Both the position numbers and the translations under genes were made by a program. Source: M55B127 sp034521955 (GTDB taxonomy: Bacteria > Bacillota > Halanaerobiia > Halanaerobiales > M55B127). Taken from it: a stretch of DNA of 64,000 nucleotides. The DNA lies in assembly GCA_034521955.1 (NCBI GenBank), contig JAXHLT010000001.1:186001-250000 (forward strand). Direction: 5' to 3'. The notes beneath the pieces are model-generated. The model did not search any database. It was not told the DNA's origin and was given only the letters and a program-made list of their open reading frames with translations. Shown here piece after piece: positions 56,574-64,000 of the stretch (its first letter is position 1; each line of letters starts with the position of its first letter).

Positions 56574-57371
56574 TTAATATTTTAAAGACTTCTTATCAAT
56601 ACTGACATCTCCTGCAATAAACGTTTTGTTTTTACCGGAGTCTAATTTTAATTTTATTTCTCCACTTTGTGTTATATCAATTACTTTTCCTCTGTGCTTT
56701 TTACCATCCAAAGAATTAATAGTAATATTTTTATTAAGCATATCCATTTCATTTTTCCATTTCTCTATTATCTTATTAAACTTTTGATTTTTAAATAAAC
56801 CATAATATATAGAAAAATTGTTTAAAATTTCAATCAAAAGCTTCTCTTTATTAATCTTTTTGTCTTTAATCATCCTTAAAGAAACCGAACTTTCCTTTAA
56901 TTCATCATCAAACTCTTTTTGATTAACATTAACTCCAATTCCAACAACAACTCTATTTATTTTATCACCAATACTCTTAAATTGTGAAAGTACTCCACAT
57001 ACTTTTTTGTTTTCATAAAGTATATCATTGGGCCATTTTAGGGTAGAATTTATACCTAATTTTTTTATTGCTTCATTTACAGATAAAGCACCTATTAATG
57101 TTAATAGTGATAATTTGTTTTTATATTCCTGGCTAGGCAATAAAATTATACTCATCCAGAGTCCTTGATACTGAGGTGAAGACCAGTTTCTTTTTAATCT
57201 ACCCCTACCTTTAGTTTGTTCTCCAGCAATTATGACCATACCTTCTTTAACTAAATTATCCTCTATATCTAAGGCTAATTCATTTGTTGAAGTAACGGAA
57301 TCAAAATACTTTAGTTCAGTAATTAAGGAATTATCTAAATTATCCCTCACCACTTCAATATCAAGCTTCAT
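56574..57371 (-). CDS. birA: Biotin-[acetyl-CoA-carboxylase] ligase (class I, no HTH)
   Basis: A 265-residue biotin protein ligase. GEQTKGRGRLKRNWSSPQYQ, then GLWMSIIL, is the biotin/ATP-binding GRGRxxRxW loop, and LKWPNDILYENKKVCGVLSQ carries the conserved Lys. The C-terminal SH3-like domain follows. It lacks the N-terminal winged helix of BirA repressors, so it should be enzyme only. It shares an intergenic region of 70-odd bp with the divergent htrA gene. Confidence 0.93.
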   Translation of the reverse strand: MKLDIEVVRDNLDNSLITELKYFDSVTSTNELALDIEDNLVKEGMVIIAGEQTKGRGRLKRNWSSPQYQGLWMSIILLPSQEYKNKLSLLTLIGALSVNEAIKKLGINSTLKWPNDILYENKKVCGVLSQFKSIGDKINRVVVGIGVNVNQKEFDDELKESSVSLRMIKDKKINKEKLLIEILNNFSIYYGLFKNQKFNKIIEKWKNEMDMLNKNITINSLDGKKHRGKVIDITQSGEIKLKLDSGKNKTFIAGDVSIDKKSLKY

Positions 57372-57387
57372 AAACTATACACACCCT

Positions 57388-57416
57388 TTGACTTCTTATT
57401 ACAATTATAATATAAT
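57388..57416 (+). promoter_or_regulatory. Sigma-A promoter of htrA
   Basis: Plus strand TTGACT (57388-57393), 17-bp spacer, TATAAT (57411-57416). Its -10 lies one base from the -10 of the opposing birA promoter. Confidence 0.8.
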
Positions 57417-57432
57417 TTTAACTGTAAAGCAA
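57404..57432 (-). promoter_or_regulatory. Sigma-A promoter of birA
   Basis: Minus strand TTGCTT (57427-57432), 17-bp spacer, TATAAT (57404-57409). It overlaps the divergent htrA promoter, so the two should compete for polymerase. Confidence 0.7.
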
Positions 57433-57459
57433 TAAATCATTTTGAAAGGAGTGTTGAAA

Positions 57460-58605
57460 TTGTTACAAAGAATAAACTTTAAAGAAAATATATTCAATTA
57501 CTTTTTAGTGCTTTTTATTGTAACAACATTATTATCACCTACAATATATGCTCAAAACGAAGTCGCTCAAGAAGAAAAAGAAAAAATTTTTATAACTGAA
57601 AATAACTTCTTTGCAGACATTGCAGCTAAAGTTGATTCTGGAGTTGTAAAAATAACAACAACAACTAAAAGAACTTCTGACCAAATGCAAAACCCGCTCT
57701 TGGAAGATCCATTCTTTAGATATTTTTTCGGTGACCAATTGCCTGACCTACCTGAAAATATTGAAGGTTATGGTAGTGGCTTTATTGTAACAGAAGAAGG
57801 ATTTATAGTAACAAATCAACATGTAATTCAAGGAGCAGATGAAATAAAAGTAAATCTCAATGGATTAGAAAAATCAGTACCAGCTGAAATTATTTGGTCT
57901 GATTACAACCTAGACTTGGCAGTAATTAAAATAGATGTTGATCAAAACTTAGAAGCAATACCTTTGGGAAATTCAGATATTATAAGACCTGGAGATTGGG
58001 CAATAGCTATTGGAAATCCTTTTGGCTTTGAACACACTGTGACTACTGGTGTTATAAGTGCATTAGGGCGACCAATTCAAATCCCTACTTCTGGAGGACA
58101 GCTGAGAACTTATAAAAATCTCATTCAAACAGATGCAGCAATAAATCCTGGAAATAGTGGAGGTCCATTATTAAACTTAAACGGTGAAGTAATCGGAATT
58201 AATACTGCCGTAAGTTCTCAAGGACAGGGTATTGGTTTTGCCATTCCAATTAATGAAGTAAAAAATGTAGTCGATGATTTAAAAACTAAAGGTGAAATTA
58301 TCCGACCATGGTTAGGAGTATCTGTAGGTAAAATTAGTCCGGAAATTCAAGAATACTTTAACTTGGATAGTAATAAAGGTGCAATTATTTTAGACGTTTA
58401 CCCAGATAGTCCTGCAGACAAAGCCGGTCTAAAGACTTATGATATTATTAAAGAAATTGATCAAGCTGAAATAGAAAATCCCAATGATGTAGTAAATAAA
58501 ATAAATGAAAAAGGTATTGATGAAAGAATCTTGATTAGGGTTCTTAGAGACGGAGAAACAGAACTACTATTTGCAAGAATCGGAAGAAAACCAAATAAAT
58601 TATAA
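57460..58605 (+). CDS. HtrA/DegP-type serine protease
   Basis: About 381 residues from a TTG eight bases after GGAG. The N-terminal hydrophobic segment (NYFLVLFIVTTLLSPTIYAQ) is a signal or anchor. The protease domain has the triad His in FIVTNQHVIQGADEIKV, Asp in YNLDLAVIKID and Ser in TDAAINPGNSGGPLLNLNGE. One PDZ domain (WLGVSVGKISPEIQEYFNLD, then DSPADKAGLKTYDIIKEID) follows, typical of single-PDZ Gram-positive HtrA. It degrades or chaperones misfolded exported proteins. Up to six codons upstream are also open. Confidence 0.93.
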   Translation: MLQRINFKENIFNYFLVLFIVTTLLSPTIYAQNEVAQEEKEKIFITENNFFADIAAKVDSGVVKITTTTKRTSDQMQNPLLEDPFFRYFFGDQLPDLPENIEGYGSGFIVTEEGFIVTNQHVIQGADEIKVNLNGLEKSVPAEIIWSDYNLDLAVIKIDVDQNLEAIPLGNSDIIRPGDWAIAIGNPFGFEHTVTTGVISALGRPIQIPTSGGQLRTYKNLIQTDAAINPGNSGGPLLNLNGEVIGINTAVSSQGQGIGFAIPINEVKNVVDDLKTKGEIIRPWLGVSVGKISPEIQEYFNLDSNKGAIILDVYPDSPADKAGLKTYDIIKEIDQAEIENPNDVVNKINEKGIDERILIRVLRDGETELLFARIGRKPNKL

Positions 58606-58619
58606 ATAAGAAATTAATT

Positions 58620-58643
58620 GAGGCTACCCAATTAGGTAGCCTC
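58620..58643. terminator. Bidirectional terminator between htrA and folT
   Basis: The perfect 9-bp stem GAGGCTACC / GGTAGCCTC with a 6-nt loop has T-rich sequence on the plus side (TTTG) and a weak T-rich tail on the minus side. It serves the convergent genes. Confidence 0.8.
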
Positions 58644-58651
58644 TTTGCTAT

Positions 58652-59179
58652 TTAACCATTATCTAATATGTTTAAAATTTCGTTTTTAAATAATATTTTA
58701 ATTAAATAACTATATACAACTATACTAATTGGTTGTGCGATTATTCTTGGTATCAAAAGAGGTTTAAAAGGAACTCCAAATAATATATGGATAAAATATG
58801 GAACTAAAATAATAGATGTTATAATCTGTCCGACAGCAATTGACATCAATAATGTTTTAAAATTTCTTTTACTTTTAAAAACATAAATCATTAAAAAACC
58901 GGGTATAAAACCTGTCAAAAAAGCTGTAAATGTAAAATGAGGCATATAAGCGCCCATTGGACTAATCCAAAAACCCACAACATCAGTTACTGCACCTACT
59001 AGTCCCCCAGCAACAGGTCCAAAGACCATACCAGCAAATATCATTGGTAATGATCCAATTCCTATTCTTATCCCTTCAACACCAAATAAAGGAAGTCTTA
59101 AACTTAAAAATCTTGTTAAAACAATTCCTAAAGCAGTTAACAATGATAAAAAAACTAATTTTCTAGTGTTTATTTTCAT
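58652..59179 (-). CDS. folT: Folate ECF transporter S component FolT
   Basis: A 175-residue membrane protein with about six hydrophobic segments: GIGSLPMIFAGMVFGPVAGG, GAVTDVVGFWISPMGAYMPH, FTFTAFLTGFIPGFLMIYVF. These match FolT, the folate-specific S subunit of ECF transporters, which needs the shared EcfAA'T module encoded elsewhere. It is preceded by a tetrahydrofolate riboswitch, which supports the assignment. It follows fhs on the same strand. Confidence 0.9.
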   Translation of the reverse strand: MKINTRKLVFLSLLTALGIVLTRFLSLRLPLFGVEGIRIGIGSLPMIFAGMVFGPVAGGLVGAVTDVVGFWISPMGAYMPHFTFTAFLTGFIPGFLMIYVFKSKRNFKTLLMSIAVGQIITSIILVPYFIHILFGVPFKPLLIPRIIAQPISIVVYSYLIKILFKNEILNILDNG

Positions 59180-59187
59180 TTATATAA

Positions 59188-59226
59188 CCTCTCTTTTGGC
59201 GATGACAGATATCTGCACCAAAGAGA
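59188..59226 (-). promoter_or_regulatory. Expression platform of the THF riboswitch (Shine-Dalgarno sequestering)
   Basis: Minus strand CTCTTTGGTG ... CGCCAAAAGAG forms a hairpin of about nine pairs with one bulge (59192-59226). The second arm runs into AGAGAGG (59188-59194), the folT ribosome-binding site, eight bases before the ATG. Translational control is therefore likely. Confidence 0.6.
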
Positions 59227-59235
59227 AAACCCTTT

Positions 59236-59339
59236 GCTGACAGCGGACGCGTGTTTCACACCGCAGTTTATATGAAAACATTCGTTCTAAAGCAACGTCC
59301 CATCTTTAGACACTTCAACGCGTGAAACCTACTCTATCA
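59236..59339 (-). promoter_or_regulatory. Tetrahydrofolate (THF, folT-type) riboswitch aptamer
   Basis: Minus-strand blocks in order match the folT motif: GATAGAGTAGG, TTTCACGCGTTGAAGTGTC, GATGGGACGTTG, AACGAA, GCGGTGTGAAACACGCG and TCCGCTGTC. GGTTTCACGCGT pairs with the later GTGTGAAAC. The assignment is from memory of the consensus and the match is strong. It lies directly upstream of folT. Confidence 0.85.
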
Positions 59340-59401
59340 CCTTATTTTGTTTTTATTTTATTAAACATAATATTTCTGAAATAGTAATCAAAATACAATA
59401 C

Positions 59402-61072
59402 TTAAAACAGACCTGATATCTTTCCATTTTCATCGATATCTATATCTTCAGCTGAAGGTCTTTTTGGTAGTCCAGGCATCTTAAGTACCGGTCCTGTTGA
59501 TGGTACTAAAAAGCCTGCTCCTGCTGATAAGGTTACCTTTGATACTGATACTGTAAAGTCTTTTGGTCTACCCTTTAACTCCGGTTTGTCTGAAATAGAG
59601 TTTTGGGTCTTGGCCATACAGATTGGTAACTTATCATAACCCTGTTTAGAAAAGGTCTCGATCTGTTTCTCTGCTGTATTGCTGTAATCTACTCCATCTG
59701 CTCCATAGATCTCTACTGCTATCTTTTCTATCTTCTCTTTGATTGATAGGTCTTTATCATAAAGGAATTCAAAGTTACTTTCTTCATTCTCTAGCATATC
59801 TATAATCTCATCTGCTAGTTCAAGGCCACCTTCTCCACCATCAGCCCATACTTCTGATAGGGCAACTCTAATTCCTAACTCTTCACATTTTTTTCTTACT
59901 AGCTCTAATTCTGCCTCGGTATCGGTTGGGAATCTATTGATTCCTACTACTAGAGGTACTTTAAACTTCCTTATATTCTCTACATGTTTTTCTAAGTTTT
60001 CCATACCTTTTTCTAAGGCCTCTAAGTTCTCTTCTTCTAAGTTATCTTTTGCTACTCCACCATGCATCTTAAGGGCCCTGATTGTAGCTACTAATACGGT
60101 AGCATCTGGGTGTAAATCTGCATAACGGGACTTAATGTTAAAGAACTTCTCTGCACCTAAGTCTGCACCAAATCCAGCCTCTGTGATGGTTATATCTGAT
60201 AACTTCATAGCCATCTTGGTTGCCATTACACTGTTACATCCATGAGCTATGTTTGCAAACGGTCCACCATGGATAAAGGCAGGTGTGTTCTCTAGAGTCT
60301 GAACTAAGTTAGGTTTTAAGGCATCTTTAAGTAGAGCTGTCATTGCACCCTGTACATTTAAGTCTGCACAGGTTACCGGTTCATCATCTCTTGTATATCC
60401 AATTACTATATCTGCAATCTTTTTCTTTAGTTCCATAAGATTATTGGCTAGACATAAAATAGCCATAATCTCAGAGGCTACAGTAATGATAAAACCGTCT
60501 TCTCTAGGTTCTCCATTTCCACTACCACCTAGCCCTACTACAATATCTCTTAGGGCTCTATCGTTCATATCGACTACTCTAGGCCAGTTAATTTGAGTTG
60601 GATCGATATTTAATTCATTACCCTGTTTGATATGGTTATCGATTGCTGCTGAGAGTAGGTTATGTGCTATACCTATGGCATGGATATCACCTGTAAAGTG
60701 TAGGTTTATATCTTCCATTGGGATTACCTGAGAGTAACCACCACCAGCTGCACCACCTTTAATACCCATTGTAGGTCCTAGGGATGGTTCTCTGATCGCT
60801 ATCATTGCGTTTTTACCCCTCTGGTTTAAGGCCTGTCCTAAACCTACTGTAGTGGTTGTTTTACCTTCTCCTGCTGGAGTAGGTGTAATGGCAGTTACTA
60901 AGACTAACTTACTGTCTTCATTTGACTGCAGTCTTTGATAGGTATCAAACTTAATCTTTGCCTTATACTTACCATACATTTCTAAATCATCTTCACTTAA
61001 GCCAATTCTTTTAGCTACATCAACGATTGGTTCCATTGTAGCTTCTTGAGCTATCTGAATATCACTTTTCAA
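59402..61072 (-). CDS. fhs: Formate-tetrahydrofolate ligase
   Basis: A 556-residue enzyme making 10-formyl-THF from formate, ATP and THF. It has the P-loop TPTPAGEGKTTTTVGLGQAL, the conserved REPSLGPTMGIKGGAAGGGY and TPAFIHGGPFANIAHGCNSV. It feeds purine, fMet and acetogenic C1 metabolism. The start is TTG (MKSDIQIAQEATMEP), eight bases after GGGGG. Base composition and codon use look distinct from the neighbours (more G/C-ending and AGG/TCT-type codons), as in many highly expressed genes. No terminator is seen before folT. Confidence 0.97.
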   Translation of the reverse strand: MKSDIQIAQEATMEPIVDVAKRIGLSEDDLEMYGKYKAKIKFDTYQRLQSNEDSKLVLVTAITPTPAGEGKTTTTVGLGQALNQRGKNAMIAIREPSLGPTMGIKGGAAGGGYSQVIPMEDINLHFTGDIHAIGIAHNLLSAAIDNHIKQGNELNIDPTQINWPRVVDMNDRALRDIVVGLGGSGNGEPREDGFIITVASEIMAILCLANNLMELKKKIADIVIGYTRDDEPVTCADLNVQGAMTALLKDALKPNLVQTLENTPAFIHGGPFANIAHGCNSVMATKMAMKLSDITITEAGFGADLGAEKFFNIKSRYADLHPDATVLVATIRALKMHGGVAKDNLEEENLEALEKGMENLEKHVENIRKFKVPLVVGINRFPTDTEAELELVRKKCEELGIRVALSEVWADGGEGGLELADEIIDMLENEESNFEFLYDKDLSIKEKIEKIAVEIYGADGVDYSNTAEKQIETFSKQGYDKLPICMAKTQNSISDKPELKGRPKDFTVSVSKVTLSAGAGFLVPSTGPVLKMPGLPKRPSAEDIDIDENGKISGLF

Positions 61073-61104
61073 AATTTATTCCCCCTTTTTCATAAAAAAT
61101 TACA

Positions 61105-61133
61105 ATTATATTATTTCTTGATTAAACAACAAA
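61105..61133 (-). promoter_or_regulatory. Probable promoter of fhs
   Basis: Minus strand TTTGTT (61128-61133), 17-bp spacer, TATAAT (61105-61110). The -10 is perfect and the -35 is weak. Confidence 0.5.
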
Positions 61134-61173
61134 ATCCTTTAATATAAGTTAATTTTATTAAATTAAAATAAAA

Positions 61174-61196
61174 ATGCCAGCTTTTTAGGCTGGCAT
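61174..61196 (-). terminator. Intrinsic terminator after ftsH
   Basis: The stem ATGCCAGC / GCTGGCAT with a 7-nt loop is followed on the minus strand by TTTTATTTT. Confidence 0.88.
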
Positions 61197-61223
61197 GATT
61201 ATTTCCTTTATATATAATTTTAA

Positions 61224-63242
61224 TTAATTTTCATTTTTATTATTTTCTTCTTCTTTATTACTTTTATCGCTTGTATCATCTTTATTATTATCTTCGTCAA
61301 CTTTTTCTTTTTCCTTCTCTAGTTCATTTTCTGTTTTATTATCTTCAGTTGAATTATCATTGTTATCATTTGTTTCTTCTAAACTATCATTTTTACTATC
61401 TTTTTTATTGTTATTATTATTTCCATAGTCATCTTCAGGAGTAAGTTCTTTATTCTCTATTAACTTATTAATCTGTTTAGAATTAAGAGTTTCTTTCTCT
61501 TTTAAGGCAATAACAATACGTTCAACTGCATCTCTGTTTTCTTTAAGTAAGTTTTGTGCCTTTTCATAACAATATTCAATAATAGATCTAACTTCTCTAT
61601 CAATTTCAGCGGCTACATTTTCACTATAATTCCTACTTCTAGAAATATCTCTACCTAAAAATACCTGTTCATCGTGTTTTTGTCCTAATGTTAAGTGACC
61701 GACTTTATCACTCATACCATATTCGGTTACCATAGCTCTAGCAATCTTTGTTGAACGTTCAAGATCATTTTGAGCTCCTGTACTTATATCCTCTAAGAAA
61801 ATATCTTCTGCTGCTCTACCACCTAATAATGATGTTATCTTATCAAATAACTCTCGTTTTGTCATAAAGTTTTTGTCATCTTCAGGTAGTGGAATAGTAA
61901 ATCCTCCTGCTCTACCTCTTGGAATAATAGAAACCTTATGAGTTTTATCGGCAAATTCTAATAGTTCACCTAAAAGAGCATGTCCAGTTTCATGGTAAGC
62001 AACAAGATTTTTTTCTTTTTCGTTAATTACTCTGCTTTTCTTCTGAGGACCGGCAATAACACGGTCAATAGCGTCATCAAATTCAACCATACTAATTATT
62101 TCTTTACCATGACGAGCTGCTAAAATAGCTGCTTCATTAGCTAAGTTTTCCATATCAGCACCTGTAAAACCAGGAGTTCTTCTTGCTAATACTTCCATAT
62201 CTACACTATCATCGATAGGCTTATTTTTAACATGAATCCTAAGTATTGCTTCTCTAGCCATGCGATCTGGACGATCAACAATCACTTGTCTATCAAATCT
62301 ACCAGGTCTTAATAAAGCAGGGTCTAAAATATCTGGTCTATTTGTTGCTGCCATTAATATTATACCTTCATTAGGCTCAAAACCATCCATCTCAACCAAT
62401 AATTGATTAAGTGTTTGTTCTCTTTCATCATGGCCGCCACCTAATCCAGCACCACGCTGTCTACCTACAGCATCTAATTCATCAACAAAGATAATACAAG
62501 GTGCATTATCTTTACCTTTTTCGAATAAATCTCTAACTCTAGAAGCACCAACACCAACAAACATTTCAACAAAATCAGAACCACTTATAAAATAAAATGG
62601 AACTCCAGCTTCTCCTGCAATGGCTTTAGCCATCAGTGTTTTACCTGTTCCTGGAGGACCAACAAGAAGTACACCCTTTGGAACTTCTGCTCCAAGTTTA
62701 GCAAATTTCTTGGGGTTCTTTAAAAATTCAACAACTTCTTGTAGTTCTTCTTTTACTTCCTCATAACCCGCTACATCATCGAATGTAACTTTCTTTTTAT
62801 TTTCATTTAATTTTGCTTTGCTTTTACCAAACGACATCATCTTACTTCCGCCGCCTTGCATTCTCTGCATGATAAAAAACCAAGCAACAATTAAAATAAT
62901 AATCGGAAGTACATAACCTAAAATACTTACCCACCAAGGAGCACTAGGTTGTGGTTCGGTTTTTATATTCACATTGGCTGCTCGTAATTCCTGCATTATA
63001 ACCGGTATTGATTCAGGTGGAATTGGCACTGAAAATTCTTGTCCACTTAATGTGCCAGTTACTTTTTCATTTCCTATTATAGTTACTTGACTTACGTTAC
63101 CATTTTCTATTTCCTGTAACATGTCAGAATAACTAAAATTTTCTAGAGTTTGAGGAGACTGCTGCATAAAAAATTGAGCAACAAGTATTGAAATTGCTAT
63201 TAGTAGTAGATAAAATCCTATATTTTTTACAAACTTTTTCAA
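61224..63242 (-). CDS. ftsH: ATP-dependent zinc metalloprotease FtsH
   Basis: A 672-residue membrane AAA+ protease. The first transmembrane helix is near residues 7-25 (IGFYLLLIAISILVAQFFMQ) and the second near 103-125 (VSILGYVLPIIILIVAWFFI), with an extracytoplasmic domain between. The AAA module has GPPGTGKT, IIFVDELDAVG and the SRH near NRPDILDPALLRPGRFD. The zinc motif is HETGH. The tail of about 70 residues after ELTPEDDYG is low-complexity, rich in Asn, Asp, Glu and Lys, and longer than in many homologues. It follows hpt, the standard Firmicutes order. Confidence 0.96.
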   Translation of the reverse strand: MKKFVKNIGFYLLLIAISILVAQFFMQQSPQTLENFSYSDMLQEIENGNVSQVTIIGNEKVTGTLSGQEFSVPIPPESIPVIMQELRAANVNIKTEPQPSAPWWVSILGYVLPIIILIVAWFFIMQRMQGGGSKMMSFGKSKAKLNENKKKVTFDDVAGYEEVKEELQEVVEFLKNPKKFAKLGAEVPKGVLLVGPPGTGKTLMAKAIAGEAGVPFYFISGSDFVEMFVGVGASRVRDLFEKGKDNAPCIIFVDELDAVGRQRGAGLGGGHDEREQTLNQLLVEMDGFEPNEGIILMAATNRPDILDPALLRPGRFDRQVIVDRPDRMAREAILRIHVKNKPIDDSVDMEVLARRTPGFTGADMENLANEAAILAARHGKEIISMVEFDDAIDRVIAGPQKKSRVINEKEKNLVAYHETGHALLGELLEFADKTHKVSIIPRGRAGGFTIPLPEDDKNFMTKRELFDKITSLLGGRAAEDIFLEDISTGAQNDLERSTKIARAMVTEYGMSDKVGHLTLGQKHDEQVFLGRDISRSRNYSENVAAEIDREVRSIIEYCYEKAQNLLKENRDAVERIVIALKEKETLNSKQINKLIENKELTPEDDYGNNNNNKKDSKNDSLEETNDNNDNSTEDNKTENELEKEKEKVDEDNNKDDTSDKSNKEEENNKNEN

Positions 63243-63324
63243 ATTACAGTTCCTCCCTTCTTAACATACATAACCATACAGTAAATTATTATAACACAAG
63301 TATAATATTTTGTAAATAATACAC

Positions 63325-63882
63325 TTAAGTATACATCTCTTTCTTTAACACACCAATATAAGGTAAATTTCTGTATTCTTCTAAATAGTCCAGTCCATAT
63401 CCAACAACAAATTTATCAGGTACTTCAAATCCATTGAAGTCTGCCTTTATTTCTTTTTCTGTACGTCTATCTGGTTTGTCTAGTAATGTAACTACTTTTA
63501 TATCAGCAGGATCTCTTGTTTTTAATAAATCAATAACATGTTTTAATGTTAAACCTGTATCCATAATATCTTCAACTATTAATACATGTCTACCTTCAAT
63601 GTTTTCTTCTAGGTCCTTTATAATACGAACCATACCAGATGAAGTAGTACCCTCATAACTGGAAACATCCATAAAATCAAATACTACAGGTAAATTGATT
63701 TGCCTAGCCAGATCAGACATAAATAATATCGCACCTCTTAACACACAAATCATAATAATATCGTCATCTTCATCATAAGCTTTGGTTATCTCTGCCCCCA
63801 ATTCTTTAATTCTTTTTTGAATCTGTTCTTCAGTTAAAATAATCTCAGAAATATTATCATCGAAAAAATGTTTTCCTTCCAT
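63325..63882 (-). CDS. hpt: Hypoxanthine-guanine phosphoribosyltransferase
   Basis: A 185-residue PRTase: ICVLRGAILFMSDLARQI, the PRPP motif VLIVEDIMDTGLTLKHVI and the C-terminal VPDKFVVGYGLDYLEEYRNL, which binds the purine. It salvages hypoxanthine and guanine. It starts two bases after the tilS stop codon, and tilS-hpt-ftsH is a conserved Firmicutes cluster. The ATG has AAGGAGG within the end of tilS. Confidence 0.95.
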   Translation of the reverse strand: MEGKHFFDDNISEIILTEEQIQKRIKELGAEITKAYDEDDDIIMICVLRGAILFMSDLARQINLPVVFDFMDVSSYEGTTSSGMVRIIKDLEENIEGRHVLIVEDIMDTGLTLKHVIDLLKTRDPADIKVVTLLDKPDRRTEKEIKADFNGFEVPDKFVVGYGLDYLEEYRNLPYIGVLKKEMYT

Positions 63883-63884
63883 TC

Positions 63885-64000
63885 TTAGTCCTCCTTATGG
63901 TATTTAATTAATAATATTTTTTTGCTCGATTTTTTTAATTTGAACCTATCATCCATTCTATATCCACAAATCCAGATCAATTTACCATCACCATTAAACA
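63885..64000 (-). CDS. tilS: tRNA(Ile)-lysidine synthase, C-terminal end (partial)
   Basis: The last 37 codons and stop of a frame that enters from beyond the window edge. The translation FNGDGKLIWICGYRMDDRFK, then LKKSSKKILLIKYHKED, matches the C-terminal domain of TilS (pattern W-x-x-G-Y-R-x-D-x-R-F-K). TilS converts the wobble C of the CAU tRNA-Ile to lysidine. The position directly upstream of hpt supports the call. Most of the gene lies outside the window. Confidence 0.87.
   Translation of the reverse strand, partial: FNGDGKLIWICGYRMDDRFKLKKSSKKILLIKYHKED

Overview
The window reads as chromosomal DNA of a low-GC, anaerobic Firmicute. Gene order, protein sequences and A/T-rich spacers fit the Halanaerobiales or a close relative; this is inferred from memory of families, not from a search. 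Supporting signs are the order tilS-hpt-ftsH, ctsR-mcsA-mcsB-clpC-radA-disA, yacL-ispD-ispF-gltX-cysS-thyX-rlmB-sigH and secE-nusG-rplKAJL-rpoBC-str-S10, a flavin-dependent thymidylate synthase, a formate-tetrahydrofolate ligase and a large Mrp/complex-I-like cation antiporter operon. Nearly everything lies on the minus strand, so transcription runs from high to low coordinates. Only thiT and the HtrA protease are on the plus strand.

Layout in plus coordinates. 1-5.8 kb: start of the S10 operon (rplD partial, rplC, rpsJ) and the str operon (tuf, fusA, rpsG, rpsL). 5.8-16.2 kb: rpoC, rpoB, rplL, rplJ with an L10 leader, rplA, rplK, nusG, secE, rpmG. 16.4-19.8 kb: a second tuf, sigH, rlmB, thyX. 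19.8-29 kb: cysS, gltX, a CBS protein with a HutP-like C-terminal domain, ispF, ispD, yacL, carD, disA, radA. 29.2-33.7 kb: the CtsR-controlled clpC operon. 34-39.3 kb: one rRNA operon (16S-23S-5S-tRNA-Asn) with tandem promoters and an intervening sequence in 23S helix 45. 39.3-43.8 kb: yjbQ, glycerate kinase, TPP riboswitch plus thiT, lysS, greA. 43.8-50.8 kb: a nine-gene Mrp-type antiporter operon in which two large subunits appear frameshifted near their 3' ends. 50.9-53.5 kb: a little-characterised three-gene cassette (HTH regulator, 'quinate dehydrogenase-like' protein, acyl-ACP-reductase-like dehydrogenase) with a palindromic operator. 53.6-64 kb: dusB, coaX, a BMP-family binding protein, birA, htrA, folT under a THF riboswitch, fhs, ftsH, hpt and the end of tilS.

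How it fits together. Most of the window is the core information-processing neighbourhood (ribosome, RNA polymerase, elongation factors, tRNA charging, sigma-H) with protein quality control (ClpC/McsAB/CtsR, FtsH, HtrA). C1/folate metabolism (fhs, folT with a THF riboswitch, thyX) and thiamine supply (TPP riboswitch-thiT) are riboswitch-linked. The Mrp operon suggests Na+/H+ homeostasis in a saline or alkaline habitat. Many promoters are textbook sigma-A type with 17-bp spacers.

Points most worth a second look: the CBS-HutP-like fusion, the three-gene dehydrogenase cassette and its operator, the paired frameshifts in the Mrp operon, the 23S intervening sequence, and a hairpin that appears to bridge a distant Shine-Dalgarno sequence to the nusG start.
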